From Kribbella flavida DSM 17836 (GTDB taxonomy: Bacteria; Actinomycetota; Actinomycetes; Propionibacteriales; Kribbellaceae), in NCBI RefSeq assembly GCF_000024345.1, contig NC_013729.1:2294001-2358000 (forward strand): a DNA stretch of 64,000 nucleotides, in the 5' to 3' direction. A program made the translations under genes and the position numbers. The notes beneath the pieces are model-generated. The model saw only the letters and a list, made by a program, of their open reading frames with translations. It made no database searches and was not told the origin of the DNA. This document shows, piece after piece, positions 1-7,885 of the stretch. Position 1 is the stretch's first letter. Each line of letters begins with the position of its first letter.

Positions 1-902
1 AGCCGGTTTTCGCGCCCGAGGTGCCGGACGATGACCGCGAGTTGCTGCTCAGCGAGCCCGGCGTCATGGTTGCGGCGAATCTTCCTGCTGTGAAGCCACG
101 TTCGGACCTACGGGCTAGCCCGTTCGGCACCCTGGGCACTTTGATCGGTTTCCTGGTCGTAGAGGTGGCCGCCTGGGGCCTGGTCACTTCGTTTGCCGTG
201 GATCTCTTGCCGGATGGAGCGGCCAGCTGGGTGTCGGGCGGTCTCGGCGTGATCGGGCTGTTGTTCTTTGCCTTGATGGTGTGGGCCGCGAGTACGGGGC
301 GGGTGGAGAGCACCGCTGCGTACGAGTACCACGGCAAGTACTTGCACGCGAAGGACTGGGACGCGGAGGCTCAGAGACTGATGCTCCGCGCTCAGGCGGC
401 CGTTCGAGCGGTCAGGGAAGCCGAGGTCAGCAAGGGTGGTCTGTTGGACGACATCCACAACGACGTGGTGCTGCCGGAACAACTGTGGGACCTTGGGCAA
501 GTTCTGCAAAAGCTGTCGGTGCTACGGGCACGGCACCGCGATATCAGCGCTGGAGCGTTGGATGCCGACCTGGCCGGTGCACTCGGATCACAGGCGGAGG
601 CGTTGCGGGTGACCGAGGAGGCGATGGAGCGCAAGGTTGCCACCTTGGAGAAGTACGCCGAACAGGTCCGCGAAGCGGATGCGATCGTGCGAGCAGAGGC
701 AGCCTTGCAGGAAGCGTTGCGCGATGACGACGGCTACATCGAGTTGCTGGCCAGCACCGCGACGACCGATCAGTCGAGGCTGGTCGAGAAGTTGAGTGAA
801 GAAGCCGTCGAGCTGAAGCAACAGCTGACCAAGAGCGTCGCTGCTGCCCTGGAGACTGGCCGCGCCCTGGCTCTCCCGATCAATGACGGCCCAACAACTT
901 GA
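1..902 (+). CDS. Membrane protein with C-terminal coiled coil, 5' end outside the window
   Basis: Product not recognised. The frame is open from base 3, so the true start may lie outside the window; the first usable start inside is GTG at 21 (293 aa). Counted from that GTG, residues about 37-60 and 70-90 form two hydrophobic segments separated by a short loop. Residues 95-290 are charged and Ala/Glu/Leu-rich with coiled-coil character. This suggests an inner-membrane hairpin with a long cytoplasmic helical domain. No catalytic motif is visible. It is the only substantial plus-strand gene in the accessory stretch left of the tRNA. It could be a structural or scaffolding protein, but no function can be assigned. 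Confidence 0.6.
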   Translation, partial: PVFAPEVPDDDRELLLSEPGVMVAANLPAVKPRSDLRASPFGTLGTLIGFLVVEVAAWGLVTSFAVDLLPDGAASWVSGGLGVIGLLFFALMVWAASTGRVESTAAYEYHGKYLHAKDWDAEAQRLMLRAQAAVRAVREAEVSKGGLLDDIHNDVVLPEQLWDLGQVLQKLSVLRARHRDISAGALDADLAGALGSQAEALRVTEEAMERKVATLEKYAEQVREADAIVRAEAALQEALRDDDGYIELLASTATTDQSRLVEKLSEEAVELKQQLTKSVAAALETGRALALPINDGPTT

Positions 903-960
903 GTATCCGAACAGGCCAAAACCCACCCTGCAAACGATCGGCCGGAAACCCTCACAGAGT

Positions 961-1086
961 TCAGTGAAGATATCCATCCCACTTGATATCGAAGCGACTG
1001 CCGCCAGGCAGCGCTGATTCGCCCGGAATCGTCTCGACCAGGCGCGCGAGCTCGACGTCGACCGGTCCGACCAGATCGGCCGGCAA
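961..1086 (-). pseudogene. Remnant of an ATP-dependent DNA ligase N-terminus
   Basis: From a possible TTG at 1086 the frame reads 41 residues that resemble the start of actinobacterial ATP-dependent DNA ligases: LPADLVGPVDVELAR, then ALPGG, then a nucleotidyltransferase motif I-like DIKWDGY. The family consensus here is about EPKWDGYR, in which the Lys accepts AMP. Similarity stops right after GY, followed by LH and TGA. The adenylation and OB domains (300 or more residues in intact enzymes) are missing, so the fragment cannot be a functional ligase. It marks a deletion or insertion breakpoint at about 967-970. The identification rests on motif memory, not on a search. Confidence 0.6.
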
Positions 1087-1140
1087 CCTCGTCGATCCCG
1101 AGCTGGCCTTCCCCCGTGAAGGCGCCACTCAGCTCACCGG

Positions 1141-1473
1141 CTACCCGGGGACGCTGCGCGGATCGTGGCCGTAGCTGTTGCGCTCGGCAATCTGGCCGTC
1201 CTCGTTCTTGATGATGTGCTCCACCTGGCGCCGGCGCGCCTCGTCGCGGCCCTTCGCGACCTGCTCAGCCTTCGTGCCGCCGCTGAAGAACGGGTCGGCC
1301 TCGCCCTGAACCCGACTGTGCCACGCACCCGCCGCGTAGTACGTCTCGACATCACCTGCTGGCAGCGCAACCTCCCGGATCAGATCGGTGTCCGGATCCA
1401 GTACCCCGTACGCCGCGGCGTAGCAACCGGCCGAGCGGCAGAGGGCCCTGGTCGGATCGTGCCCTGACCCCAC
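1141..1473 (-). CDS. Hypothetical 110-aa protein
   Basis: Not recognised. The frame starts with GTG and ends at TAG, with codon use (G/C third positions) typical of real genes here, unlike the overlapping frames. The product is soluble and charged. It has two Cys near the N-terminus (ALCRSAGC), a Tyr/Ala-rich middle (VETYYAAGAWHSR) and a basic/acidic helix (DEARRRQVEHIIKNEDGQ). No SD is obvious before the GTG. It lies 54 bases upstream of the ligase remnant on the same strand, within the degraded region, so it may itself be a cargo remnant. Confidence 0.5.
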   Translation of the reverse strand: MGSGHDPTRALCRSAGCYAAAYGVLDPDTDLIREVALPAGDVETYYAAGAWHSRVQGEADPFFSGGTKAEQVAKGRDEARRRQVEHIIKNEDGQIAERNSYGHDPRSVPG

Positions 1474-1578
1474 CGGCAGGGGTGGCCCGCCCTGGCCTGG
1501 CCCTGGGTGACTGTGCGACGAAACTTCGTATGCGTTGGCCGTGGTGATTGACCCAGAGCGCCAGCGCTCTACGCTGAA

Positions 1579-1610
1579 GGGGCTGGCCCTGCGTCAACAG
1601 GACCAGCCCC
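1579..1610. terminator. Hairpin downstream of the AUC-start small ORF
   Basis: GGGGCTGG pairs with CCAGCCCC, and the inner CCTG pairs with CAGG, around a 6-base loop. It lies 19 bases beyond the stop of the minus-strand small ORF at 1629-1757, where a terminator is expected. There is no U-run, as is common in high-GC actinobacteria. Confidence 0.6.
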
Positions 1611-1628
1611 GGGTTGGTGGCTGCTAGA

Positions 1629-1757
1629 TCAGCAGTCGTCCCACCAGCGGTACAGCAGCGAACAGAGGGTCAGGATCACCCGCATTGTTTTCCAGACACG
1701 GCGAGTGGTTCTGACCTTCTTTTTGTCGGGCGGGTGAGCGGGCGGCGTCGTTTCGAT
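1629..1757 (-). CDS. Small basic/aromatic peptide ORF with apparent AUC start
   Basis: A 42-codon frame ends in TGA at 1629. Its residues run from IETTPPAHPPDKKKV through a Lys/Arg-rich middle (RTTRRVWK) to an aromatic tail ending LLYRWWDDC. A perfect AGGAGG (1763-1768 on the minus strand) sits 5 bases before the ATC codon at 1755-1757. In-frame upstream is TAG, and no ATG, GTG or TTG lies at a workable distance. The next in-frame ATG would give only 18 residues. A hairpin follows the stop. The arrangement looks like an intact transcription unit whose start is AUC, either a genuine non-canonical start, a point mutation or a sequencing error. The family is not recognised; the basic plus WW-rich tail suggests membrane or nucleic-acid contact. 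Confidence 0.45.
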   Translation of the reverse strand: METTPPAHPPDKKKVRTTRRVWKTMRVILTLCSLLYRWWDDC

Positions 1758-1769
1758 GACGACCTCCTA

Positions 1770-2157
1770 GGGGTCTAGTAGCGGACTGACTGTGTCAGTG
1801 TGCGCGGAAGGCCAGACAACTTTTCCCAGACCCGCCGGAGACACGGGGCTACCAGGGCGGAAGAGCCCGAGTATCGAACGCTCGTTGACGACATGTTGCC
1901 GTTTGACAAGGCGCGATCGAGCGTCTTTGCGCAGGATCGCGGTCTGGATGAATACGTCAGCGAACTTCCCGAGCCTGTGTCGTCTAGGTGGTTAGTTCGG
2001 TCACCTGGTTGAGACGCTGCCGCTCCGACCTCAACAGCGGATCTTCCGCTCGGCGTGCACCACGGACCGTGGTCACGGAGATCCGTAGCTGATCGGCGGC
2101 GACTCGTACCCGGGTCATGCAAAATCCAGGGTCTTCACGACCTGTTGATAAGGACTG
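1770..2157. other. 388 bp with no assignable gene
   Basis: Two weak coding candidates are visible. One is a plus-strand frame from GTG 1800 to 2012 (70 aa, coding-like in its middle: PEYRTLVDDMLPFDKARSS). The other is a 44-codon minus-strand frame 1984-2117. Neither has an SD or recognisable motif. The promoter of the small ORF at 1629-1757 should lie at its left edge. Confidence 0.4.
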
Positions 2158-2378
2158 TTACCGTCCCCAGCGCTCGTGCGCGGACTGGCGGCTGATGCCG
2201 GCCGCGTCGCCGATGTCGGCCCAGGAGGCACCTTGAACTCGGGCCTGATGGACGGCGTCGTCGCCCGATCTACGGCGTCAGCGGCTTCTAGTGGGGGCTG
2301 GTGGCCGTTCTCCGGGGCTGACTTGAGCAGACGCTCCAGCATCCGCAGTCGGGTCGTGTCGAGCGGCTGTGACCCCAT
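2158..2378 (-). pseudogene. Frameshifted helix-turn-helix protein
   Basis: From ATG 2378 the frame reads MGSQPLDTTRLRMLERLL through SAPENGHQ to AVDRA, then the coding signal jumps frame at about 2256-2266. The other frame continues DDAVHQARVQ, then GASWADIGDAAGISRQSAHE and stops at TAA 2158. The last block is the familiar actinobacterial GASWAEIGxxxGISRQxAHxRF-type HTH. One missing base in the ACGACG stretch would restore a single 70-75 aa DNA-binding protein. The first 82 bp of the gene are duplicated at 4582-4663. Either a real inactivating deletion or a sequencing error is possible. Confidence 0.55.
2297..2378. repeat. Direct repeat copy A (5' end of HTH gene)
   Basis: Bases 2297-2348 are identical to 4582-4633 (52 bp). 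The next 30 bp are diverged but alignable up to the ATG, so the total is about 82 bp. The two copies lie 2285 bp apart in the same orientation. Confidence 0.9.
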
Positions 2379-2823
2379 TCTTGCCCGGTCGGCGTAGAAC
2401 TCCGCTGCACGGGTGGGTGCTGGTGGTGATGCTGGTCGACACAAGTTGGCCAGGTCGGTCTCGCCCTCGGGCATGCCGGGCAGCATCGGCGGCGGCCCGG
2501 CCGCGGTGATCCCCGACAGCTTCGAAGTCGGGGGCCATGCAGCGATTCGTCCTCGATACTGGCGGAGCAGAGGCCGACCCACCGGCTCCTGCGGCTGCTG
2601 CTTAGTACAGCTACCCTCGTGGCCCTGCTCGCATCAGGCCGCCTGTCAGGGTCTTGTATGTGCGTCACGTCGGCGCCGAACTCGCGGCCATCGCCTCGGT
2701 GAAACGGGGGCGTCCGGCAACAGTGTCGGCTGGGTGTCCTCGGCGCAGGCCTCGCGGAACGCGGCCGACATCTCCTTGGTGTTCAGCACCTCGCCAGTGC
2801 GCAGCACCCCGAGAACAACTCAC
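2379..2823. other. 445 bp of degraded coding sequence
   Basis: No complete gene. The minus-strand frame of the HTH gene stays open up to about 2582 without recognisable domains. A second minus-strand stretch at about 2660-2810 has coding character (VLRTGEVLNTKEMSAAF, then REACAEDTQPTLLPDA) and appears to switch frame to RFTEAMAASSAPT before a stop. I read this as remnants of one or two broken genes. Confidence 0.4.
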
Positions 2824-3675
2824 TTACCGGTGCCCTTCCGCCACCGCTCTCCTGGCCAGCTGGTGACGGATCAAGCTGGCGATCCCGCCGAACAGGACGA
2901 CGGCAAGGATGAAGCCGGCGAAAAACGTTAGGCCGTGTTCGAAGGAGAGCTTGGCCCATCCGGTGCTCCGCGGAGTACCGCTGCCGGGAGCGTGGATCTG
3001 ATACGTGGTGCCGTTGTGGAGCAGGGCGTTGTAGTTGACCATCGGCATCCAGGGGCCTAACCGGTTCATGGTCGGGTTTCCGTACCCGTCCTCGACGGTG
3101 AGCACCTCGGCGACAGCTGCGACCCAAAGCACTCCGGTCGCAACCGGCCAGCTTCTGACGGCGAGAGTTAGGCTGGCGCCGGTCCAGGCACCGGCCACGC
3201 CGATGCCGAGACCCCAGCCGAGGATGGCCAGGATCTCGCCACCTTGCCCGGTCACGATGGTCCTGTCGAGTGAGAACCAAAGGGTGCACGCCAGGCTGAC
3301 CATGATCGGTAAGACGAGGACCAGAGAAAGCACACTGAGAGCGGCCAGCTCGGCGGCGTACTCCCGCAGAGGTCGCCGGGTGGGCTCGAACCATCCGGCA
3401 CCGCCTCGCGAGACGACAGCGCCGACGAGGACCAGAACCACGGCCAGGAAATAGGTGACGTCGCCCAACTGGCTGAGCAGCTCCCTCGAAGCGCAGCCCG
3501 GACAGTTCACGTATGTCGTCCCGAGGCGCGTTTCGAAGTAAGTAGAGATCTCGGCCCACAGGTAGCCGGCCAGCATCAGCTGACCGAGCAGGACGAACGG
3601 CCAGGAGCGCCGGTTCAGCAGCCGGGTCAGGTACCTTTGCAAGGTCGCCTCCGAGTTTGGCCAAGGTGATGGCAC
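2824..3675 (-). CDS. Multi-pass membrane protein of unknown function
   Basis: 283 aa from GTG 3675. About six hydrophobic segments are visible, at roughly residues 25-43, 72-92, 108-132, 145-168, 175-190 and 250-270. They are interrupted by an extracytoplasmic-looking loop with two Cys (YVNCPGCASRELL, about 56-68) and a polar loop at 195-245. The layout recalls ABC-2 type permease subunits or bacitracin-export-like proteins, but no ATPase gene is adjacent and no signature motif is present. It is flanked on both sides by degraded sequence and is one of the few intact genes of the accessory region. The role is unknown. Confidence 0.65.
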   Translation of the reverse strand: MPSPWPNSEATLQRYLTRLLNRRSWPFVLLGQLMLAGYLWAEISTYFETRLGTTYVNCPGCASRELLSQLGDVTYFLAVVLVLVGAVVSRGGAGWFEPTRRPLREYAAELAALSVLSLVLVLPIMVSLACTLWFSLDRTIVTGQGGEILAILGWGLGIGVAGAWTGASLTLAVRSWPVATGVLWVAAVAEVLTVEDGYGNPTMNRLGPWMPMVNYNALLHNGTTYQIHAPGSGTPRSTGWAKLSFEHGLTFFAGFILAVVLFGGIASLIRHQLARRAVAEGHR

Positions 3676-3702
3676 CGTAGCCCGTCCGAGGATCAGCCCT
3701 GA

Positions 3703-3732
3703 CCCTCTTCAGCTCGCCATGCCAGAAGAGGG
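3703..3732. promoter_or_regulatory. Inverted repeat upstream of the membrane-protein gene
   Basis: CCCTCTTC (3703-3710) and GAAGAGGG (3725-3732) are perfect inverted arms around a 14-base loop, 28 bases upstream of the GTG at 3675. It could be an operator or a relic terminator. Confidence 0.4.
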
Positions 3733-4052
3733 CTTCGGATCCCGTGTCAGCGGGTGAATTTGCAGCTTCCTGCAGTGGTCAGGGCGTGAAGACTGGGCTC
3801 CGCGGCATCAGTGCTGCGCTGCCCGGTTTCCTTGCTCGGCCAGTCATCGTGCGGGCGCTCGGGGTGGCCTGCACCCGTCGGATGCCCCGGAGCCGTTCGG
3901 CGCGTGACGGGTCCGGCGGGTGTGGCCGCGTCCCCGAGGCCCTACAACAAGGATGCACGAATCTCGACCTGGCGCTCCAAAGTTGTCCACAAGTCCGATT
4001 CGGTCGCTGGCCAAGCGCTCACAACGCTGGGCCGAGGTTAAAACTCGACAGG
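3733..4052. other. 320 bp without a recognisable gene
   Basis: Several frames are open on both strands because of high GC, but none has an SD, a plausible protein or consistent codon use. I see nothing I can name here. Confidence 0.4.
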
Positions 4053-4529
4053 TCATTGGACAGCGGAGATTCCTTCCAGACGCGGGCGAGGGCCGTGGAG
4101 ATGCGCCCACTCCAGCGTCTCGATCACACCCTCGAAGTAACCCGGCCTCGCCGGCATGCCCGGCGTCTTATACCCGTCAGGAGACGTGAGCTGCGCGACC
4201 TGCGTCTCGTCGAACAGTCGCCGCAACGTCTCCTGCGACGCAGGGCCGATCGGAACGCCCGACGGAGGCACAATCGGTGCCTCGGCAGGAGTCCACAACG
4301 GATCTGCCGGATTACCGAGCGGAACATCCGTTCCCGCCAGCCACCTGCACGTCTTCATCGCCGCCGACGCGTACGACGCTGCCCACGAAGTCTCCCCCAG
4401 CGGGGTCGCCATCACCAGCCGCACACACTCAGCCTCAGCCACCCGCCACACCGAACCGAACTCGGCCAGCGGTACACGAACCAACCCGGTGGCCGGCACA
4501 CCGGCCAACACCTGCTCAGTGATCTCCAT
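4053..4529 (-). CDS. Hypothetical protein, 158 aa
   Basis: Not recognised. I chose ATG 4529 (MEITEQVLAGVPATGLVRV) because the sequence upstream in the same frame lacks coding character. The product is soluble and fairly hydrophobic. It has a Trp-containing N-terminal half (FGSVWRVAEAECVRLV, TSWAASYASAAMKTC), a Pro-rich linker (EAPIVPPSGVPIGPAS) and a C-terminal helical part ending EWAHLHGPRPRLEGISAVQ. It lies 41 bases downstream of the truncated repeat copy B on the same strand. No function can be inferred. Confidence 0.5.
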   Translation of the reverse strand: MEITEQVLAGVPATGLVRVPLAEFGSVWRVAEAECVRLVMATPLGETSWAASYASAAMKTCRWLAGTDVPLGNPADPLWTPAEAPIVPPSGVPIGPASQETLRRLFDETQVAQLTSPDGYKTPGMPARPGYFEGVIETLEWAHLHGPRPRLEGISAVQ

Positions 4530-4570
4530 ACCACAACACGATCCCAGCAGGCACCGACAATCTGCAGAAG

Positions 4571-4672
4571 TCATGCACGCCGCTGGTGGCCGTTCTCCGG
4601 GGCTGACTTGAGCAGACGCTCCAGCATCCGCAGCCCTTTCGTATCGAGCGGCTGTGCGCCCATCTTGGGCAT
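4571..4672 (-). pseudogene. Truncated duplicate of the HTH gene 5' end
   Basis: From ATG 4672 the frame reads MPKMGAQPLDTKGLRMLERL, LKSAPENGHQ and then RRA-stop. It matches the first 28 residues or so of the frameshifted HTH gene at 2158-2378 but loses similarity after GHQ, so the DNA-binding half is absent. The upstream frame is open to 4876 but lacks recognisable protein. It is most simply the debris of a duplication. Confidence 0.5.
4582..4663. repeat. Direct repeat copy B
   Basis: Second copy of the 82-bp repeat; 52 bp (4582-4633) are identical to 2297-2348. See the frameshifted HTH gene. Confidence 0.9.
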
Positions 4673-4991
4673 CTTGGCAGTTCTCGCGGACATCAGGTGA
4701 ACACCGGTGTGGAGGCGACTCGCGACCCAAGAGACGTGGTGCGTGGCATCCTTCGTGGCATCAACCTGGGCGTACGTATGGAAAATCTCGGCACCGTAGG
4801 CGGGCGCCGCGAAGCTCAAAACGCCTGATGAGAGCGGATGTGACGCCGTCGTTCCTCCTCGTAATGAGAAGGTCACTGATTCATCCCCGCTGCCGATCGC
4901 TTATGTGGTTGAAGGCGTGCCTCCGGGCGCGCTCGCCGGGCACGTTCGGCGGGCCGGCCCACGCGGCCCGCCGCGCTGACCTGTGCATCTG

Positions 4992-5630
4992 TCAGGGGGA
5001 CGGGGCAGGTGTGGTGCCCGATCCGCCTGTCCTGGACTCCCGCCGTTCGCGGACCCTCGCCACTTGGGCGGGCTCCTGGTAGACGCGGAGAATGATCGCG
5101 TCCATCAATCCCAGTACCTCTTCGGCGTCCTCGCGGGTCAACGGATCAGTGACGAGGTCGCCGTGCGCAACCTCGTTGCCTGCAAATCGGATCTCGTGAG
5201 CGGCTTCCTTCATCGCTTCTGAAATCACATCTGCCTGACGAAGGCCGTCGATCTTGCTCATCAGGGTGCCCGAGGTGATGCCATTGGCCTTCGCGATCGC
5301 CTCAACCACAGCGCGGGCCATCGCGATTGCGGCACGAAATGCCCCGACGCTTAACGCGAGGTGTGCCTCGTTCGCGGATGAGGCGATGGCCTCAGGGACG
5401 TCCGGGAAATCCTTGCCGCCTATCGCGCTAGGCCAATGGATCCTCACATCTTGACCGCCCATCGCGGCCGTCACCACGAGTTGGCAGTTGGTGTTGTTGC
5501 ACTGCAGGACCGCGAGACGGTCGACACCCACGAACCCCGTCCGCTGCAGGCCCATCGGGTTCCCATTCGCGGACCATACCTCCGAGAAGGTGGCGTGACT
5601 CTTGCAGAACGGGCAGAGGAGCGCGGGCAC
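4992..5630 (-). CDS. DUF4145-type protein with N-terminal zinc ribbon
   Basis: 212 aa from ATG 5630. The N-terminus carries CPFC (about residues 6-9) and CNNTNC (about 44-49), a likely four-Cys zinc ribbon. Residues about 90-185 match the DUF4145 pattern: an all-helical block with RAAIAMARAVVEAIAK and the characteristic IRFAGNEVAHGDL followed by EDAEEVLGLMDAI. DUF4145 domains occur alone or fused to restriction/helicase proteins and are often in accessory DNA, but this stand-alone form has no assigned activity. It is the last gene before the tRNA-Arg and probably cargo of the integrated region. Confidence 0.7.
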   Translation of the reverse strand: MPALLCPFCKSHATFSEVWSANGNPMGLQRTGFVGVDRLAVLQCNNTNCQLVVTAAMGGQDVRIHWPSAIGGKDFPDVPEAIASSANEAHLALSVGAFRAAIAMARAVVEAIAKANGITSGTLMSKIDGLRQADVISEAMKEAAHEIRFAGNEVAHGDLVTDPLTREDAEEVLGLMDAIILRVYQEPAQVARVRERRESRTGGSGTTPAPSP

Positions 5631-5971
5631 GGCGCGAGCGTAGACGGCAGTGCTGAGGCGTGCAACGCCGCAACTACGGATGGTCGCTAAAGGGTTTACG
5701 GGGACGGGCGGCCACCAGGCGAGCCCGACTCACGCTTGAGGGTTGTGGTCAAGGGCAGTCGAACCGTCGACCCGCTTCGCAGGGGAACTATGAGCGACGG
5801 CCGTTGCTCGCAGCGCACCCGCCGCCGAGTGGCGCTGGGTGTATCTGCAAGCGACCGCTAGGACACCCTGATCGACTCGGCTTGACTCCCATTCGCACCA
5901 CGAATAGCCCCACGGATCGAGCATGTGGCGGACGTTGGAACTACAGGCCCTGGGCTGACCTGCGTTTTTGT
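5631..5971. other. 341 bp between the DUF4145 gene and the tRNA
   Basis: No gene with plausible codon use or an SD is seen. Being next to the tRNA 3' end, this is where an attachment-site core or integrase would be expected; no integrase is present. I could not find a second copy of the tRNA 3' end in bases 1-5970 by eye. Confidence 0.4.
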
Positions 5972-6048
<77 letters not shown>

Positions 6049-6235
6049 ATGTGCTGGTGGCACGGGGAAGAGTCTCTCAGATGGGGAGGTGATCGCGCTC
6101 GCGGGTTCCGGGTGCGGGCTGGCGGGGTAGCGACGCAGTGTGAGCCGGCGGGGACGCAGAGGCATCGGTGCAGGTCGGTCGTTCCATCCCGGTAACGCTG
6201 AGTGGGCGGTTCTGCCGTGGTGCCGGGACTCCAAC

Positions 6236-6241
6236 TAGGCT
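6236..6241 (+). promoter_or_regulatory. Leaderless -10 box TAGGCT for the PrsW-like gene
   Basis: TAGGCT ends 6 bases before ATG 6248 and no SD is present, so transcription probably starts at or next to the ATG. Confidence 0.55.
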
Positions 6242-6247
6242 GCGGGC

Positions 6248-7795
6248 ATGAGTTACCCCTCAGGAGGCCCTGCCGACGCGCCGCAACCGGTGGCGACCGG
6301 CTCGGCCGGCGCGTCCGGACCGCCGTACCCGCAGCCGAACCGGTTGGGACCGCACCCGGTTCCCGGACAGCGGCGCAACCAGGGGTTGCTGATCGGGATC
6401 GGCATCGTGGTCGTGTTCGCGATCGCCGGGCTGCTGATCTTCGGCATCGTGGCGAAGTCGGTCGGCGCCAGCGGGTTCATGTGGGGGATCGGCCTGGCCT
6501 TCGTGCCGATGATCCTGATCATCGCGCTGTACCTGTGGCTGGACCGCTACGAACCGGAGCCGCTCAAGTACATCGTGTTCGCGCTCTGCTGGGGCGCGTT
6601 CATCGCCACGCTGGCGGCGATCTTCATCAACACCCGGGCGGCGGACCTGCTGCACGAGACCGCGAGCGGCGGCAGCCGGGCCGCGGTGTTCGTGGCGCCG
6701 CCGGTGGAGGAGTTCGCCAAGGGCGCGGTCATCCTGCTGCTGGCGCTGGTCCGGCGCAAGGAGTTCGACGGCATCATCGACTCGCTCGTGTACGCCGGCA
6801 TGGTCGGCGTCGGCTTCGCCTTCACCGAGAACATCCTGTACTTCGGCCGGATCTTCGACCAGCTCTCCGAGGAGGGCGGCAACGCGGCCGGCGTGCGCGG
6901 CGTGATCGGTTTGTTCATCCTGCGCGGGCTGGCCTCGCCGTTCGCGCATCCACTCTTCACGTCGTTCACCGCGATCGGCATCGGCATCGCGGTCCGGCAC
7001 CGCAGTACGGCGGTCCGCTTCCTCGCGCCGGTGGTGGGCTACCTCGCCGCGGTGCTCATGCACGGGCTGTGGAACGGCGGCGCGAGCTGGGCCGGTGGCG
7101 GCGGCTTCCTCACCATGTACTTCTTCCTGATGGTGCCGCTGTTCTTCGGCATGGTCGTCTTCGCCCTGGTGATGCGCTCCCGCGAGGGGCAGATGATCGC
7201 GTCCCGGCTGTACGACTACGTCCGGTTCGGCTGGCTGAACGGTCAGGACGTCCCGCTGATCGCGACGCTGCGCGGCCGCAAGGCGCTGCGCCAGAACGCG
7301 AAGCGCTACGGCCCGCAGGCCGAGGCCGCGGCCAAGGCGTTCCAGCACACCGCGACCGAGCTGGCGTACCTGCGCGACAAGATCGTCCGGCAGGTGGTCG
7401 GCGCGGACGAGCTGCAGACCGAGAAGAGGTTGCTCGACGAGCTGCGCGAGCGCCGGCCGAGCGTGCCGTTCCCGCCGATGCCGGCGTTCGCGACCGCCGT
7501 ACCGCAGTTCGCCCCGGCGGGCCCGGTGCCGCCGTACGCCGGGGCGCAGTACCCGAACGGCGCGCAGTACCCGGGAGCGCCGCAGTACCCCGGGGGTCAG
7601 CAGCCGCCGGGTGGTCCGCAAGCAGGTGGTCCGGGGGCTCCCGGAGGTTATCCGCCGGGGGGTTATCCGGACGGTCAAGCAGGGTATCCCTCGGGGCAAC
7701 CCGGCTACCCGGCGGGCCGGCCCGGTTACTCACCGGGACCCACTGGACCGCAGGCTCCGCCGGGAGGATACGGTCCGTATCCACCGTCGCAGTGA
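6248..7795 (+). CDS. PrsW-like intramembrane metalloprotease with Pro/Gly/Tyr-rich tail
   Basis: 515 aa. The hydrophobic core (residues about 46-330, 8-9 segments) carries the PrsW-family signatures: VEEFAKG (E154/E155), FTENILYFG (192-200), HPLFTSF (H234) and HGLWN (H272). In the family these make a membrane-embedded metal site; Bacillus PrsW cleaves an anti-sigma factor. The N-terminus (1-43) is Pro-rich and the last 110 residues or so are repeats rich in YPG/QPG, an unusual cytoplasmic tail for the family. The ATG is preceded by a leaderless -10 box. No anti-sigma gene is adjacent, so the substrate is unknown. It lies 91 bp before the GTPase pair and may be co-transcribed with it. Confidence 0.85.
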   Translation: MSYPSGGPADAPQPVATGSAGASGPPYPQPNRLGPHPVPGQRRNQGLLIGIGIVVVFAIAGLLIFGIVAKSVGASGFMWGIGLAFVPMILIIALYLWLDRYEPEPLKYIVFALCWGAFIATLAAIFINTRAADLLHETASGGSRAAVFVAPPVEEFAKGAVILLLALVRRKEFDGIIDSLVYAGMVGVGFAFTENILYFGRIFDQLSEEGGNAAGVRGVIGLFILRGLASPFAHPLFTSFTAIGIGIAVRHRSTAVRFLAPVVGYLAAVLMHGLWNGGASWAGGGGFLTMYFFLMVPLFFGMVVFALVMRSREGQMIASRLYDYVRFGWLNGQDVPLIATLRGRKALRQNAKRYGPQAEAAAKAFQHTATELAYLRDKIVRQVVGADELQTEKRLLDELRERRPSVPFPPMPAFATAVPQFAPAGPVPPYAGAQYPNGAQYPGAPQYPGGQQPPGGPQAGGPGAPGGYPPGGYPDGQAGYPSGQPGYPAGRPGYSPGPTGPQAPPGGYGPYPPSQ

Positions 7796-7885
7796 AATGC
7801 CCCCCGTCCACGCCGCCACACGGGATGAAGATGACTTTGCTTCTGCGCTGTTCGACCGGGCACTCTGTGCTCGTGGACGGACACC

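Noticed and set aside
3744..4700. 318-codon plus-strand frame in the accessory region
   Set aside because: Arg/Pro/Ser-rich translation without domain, no SD, and opposite better-looking minus-strand genes.
5631..5971. attL-type duplicate of the tRNA 3' end
   Set aside because: No second copy of the T-arm/acceptor sequence was found by eye in bases 1-5970.
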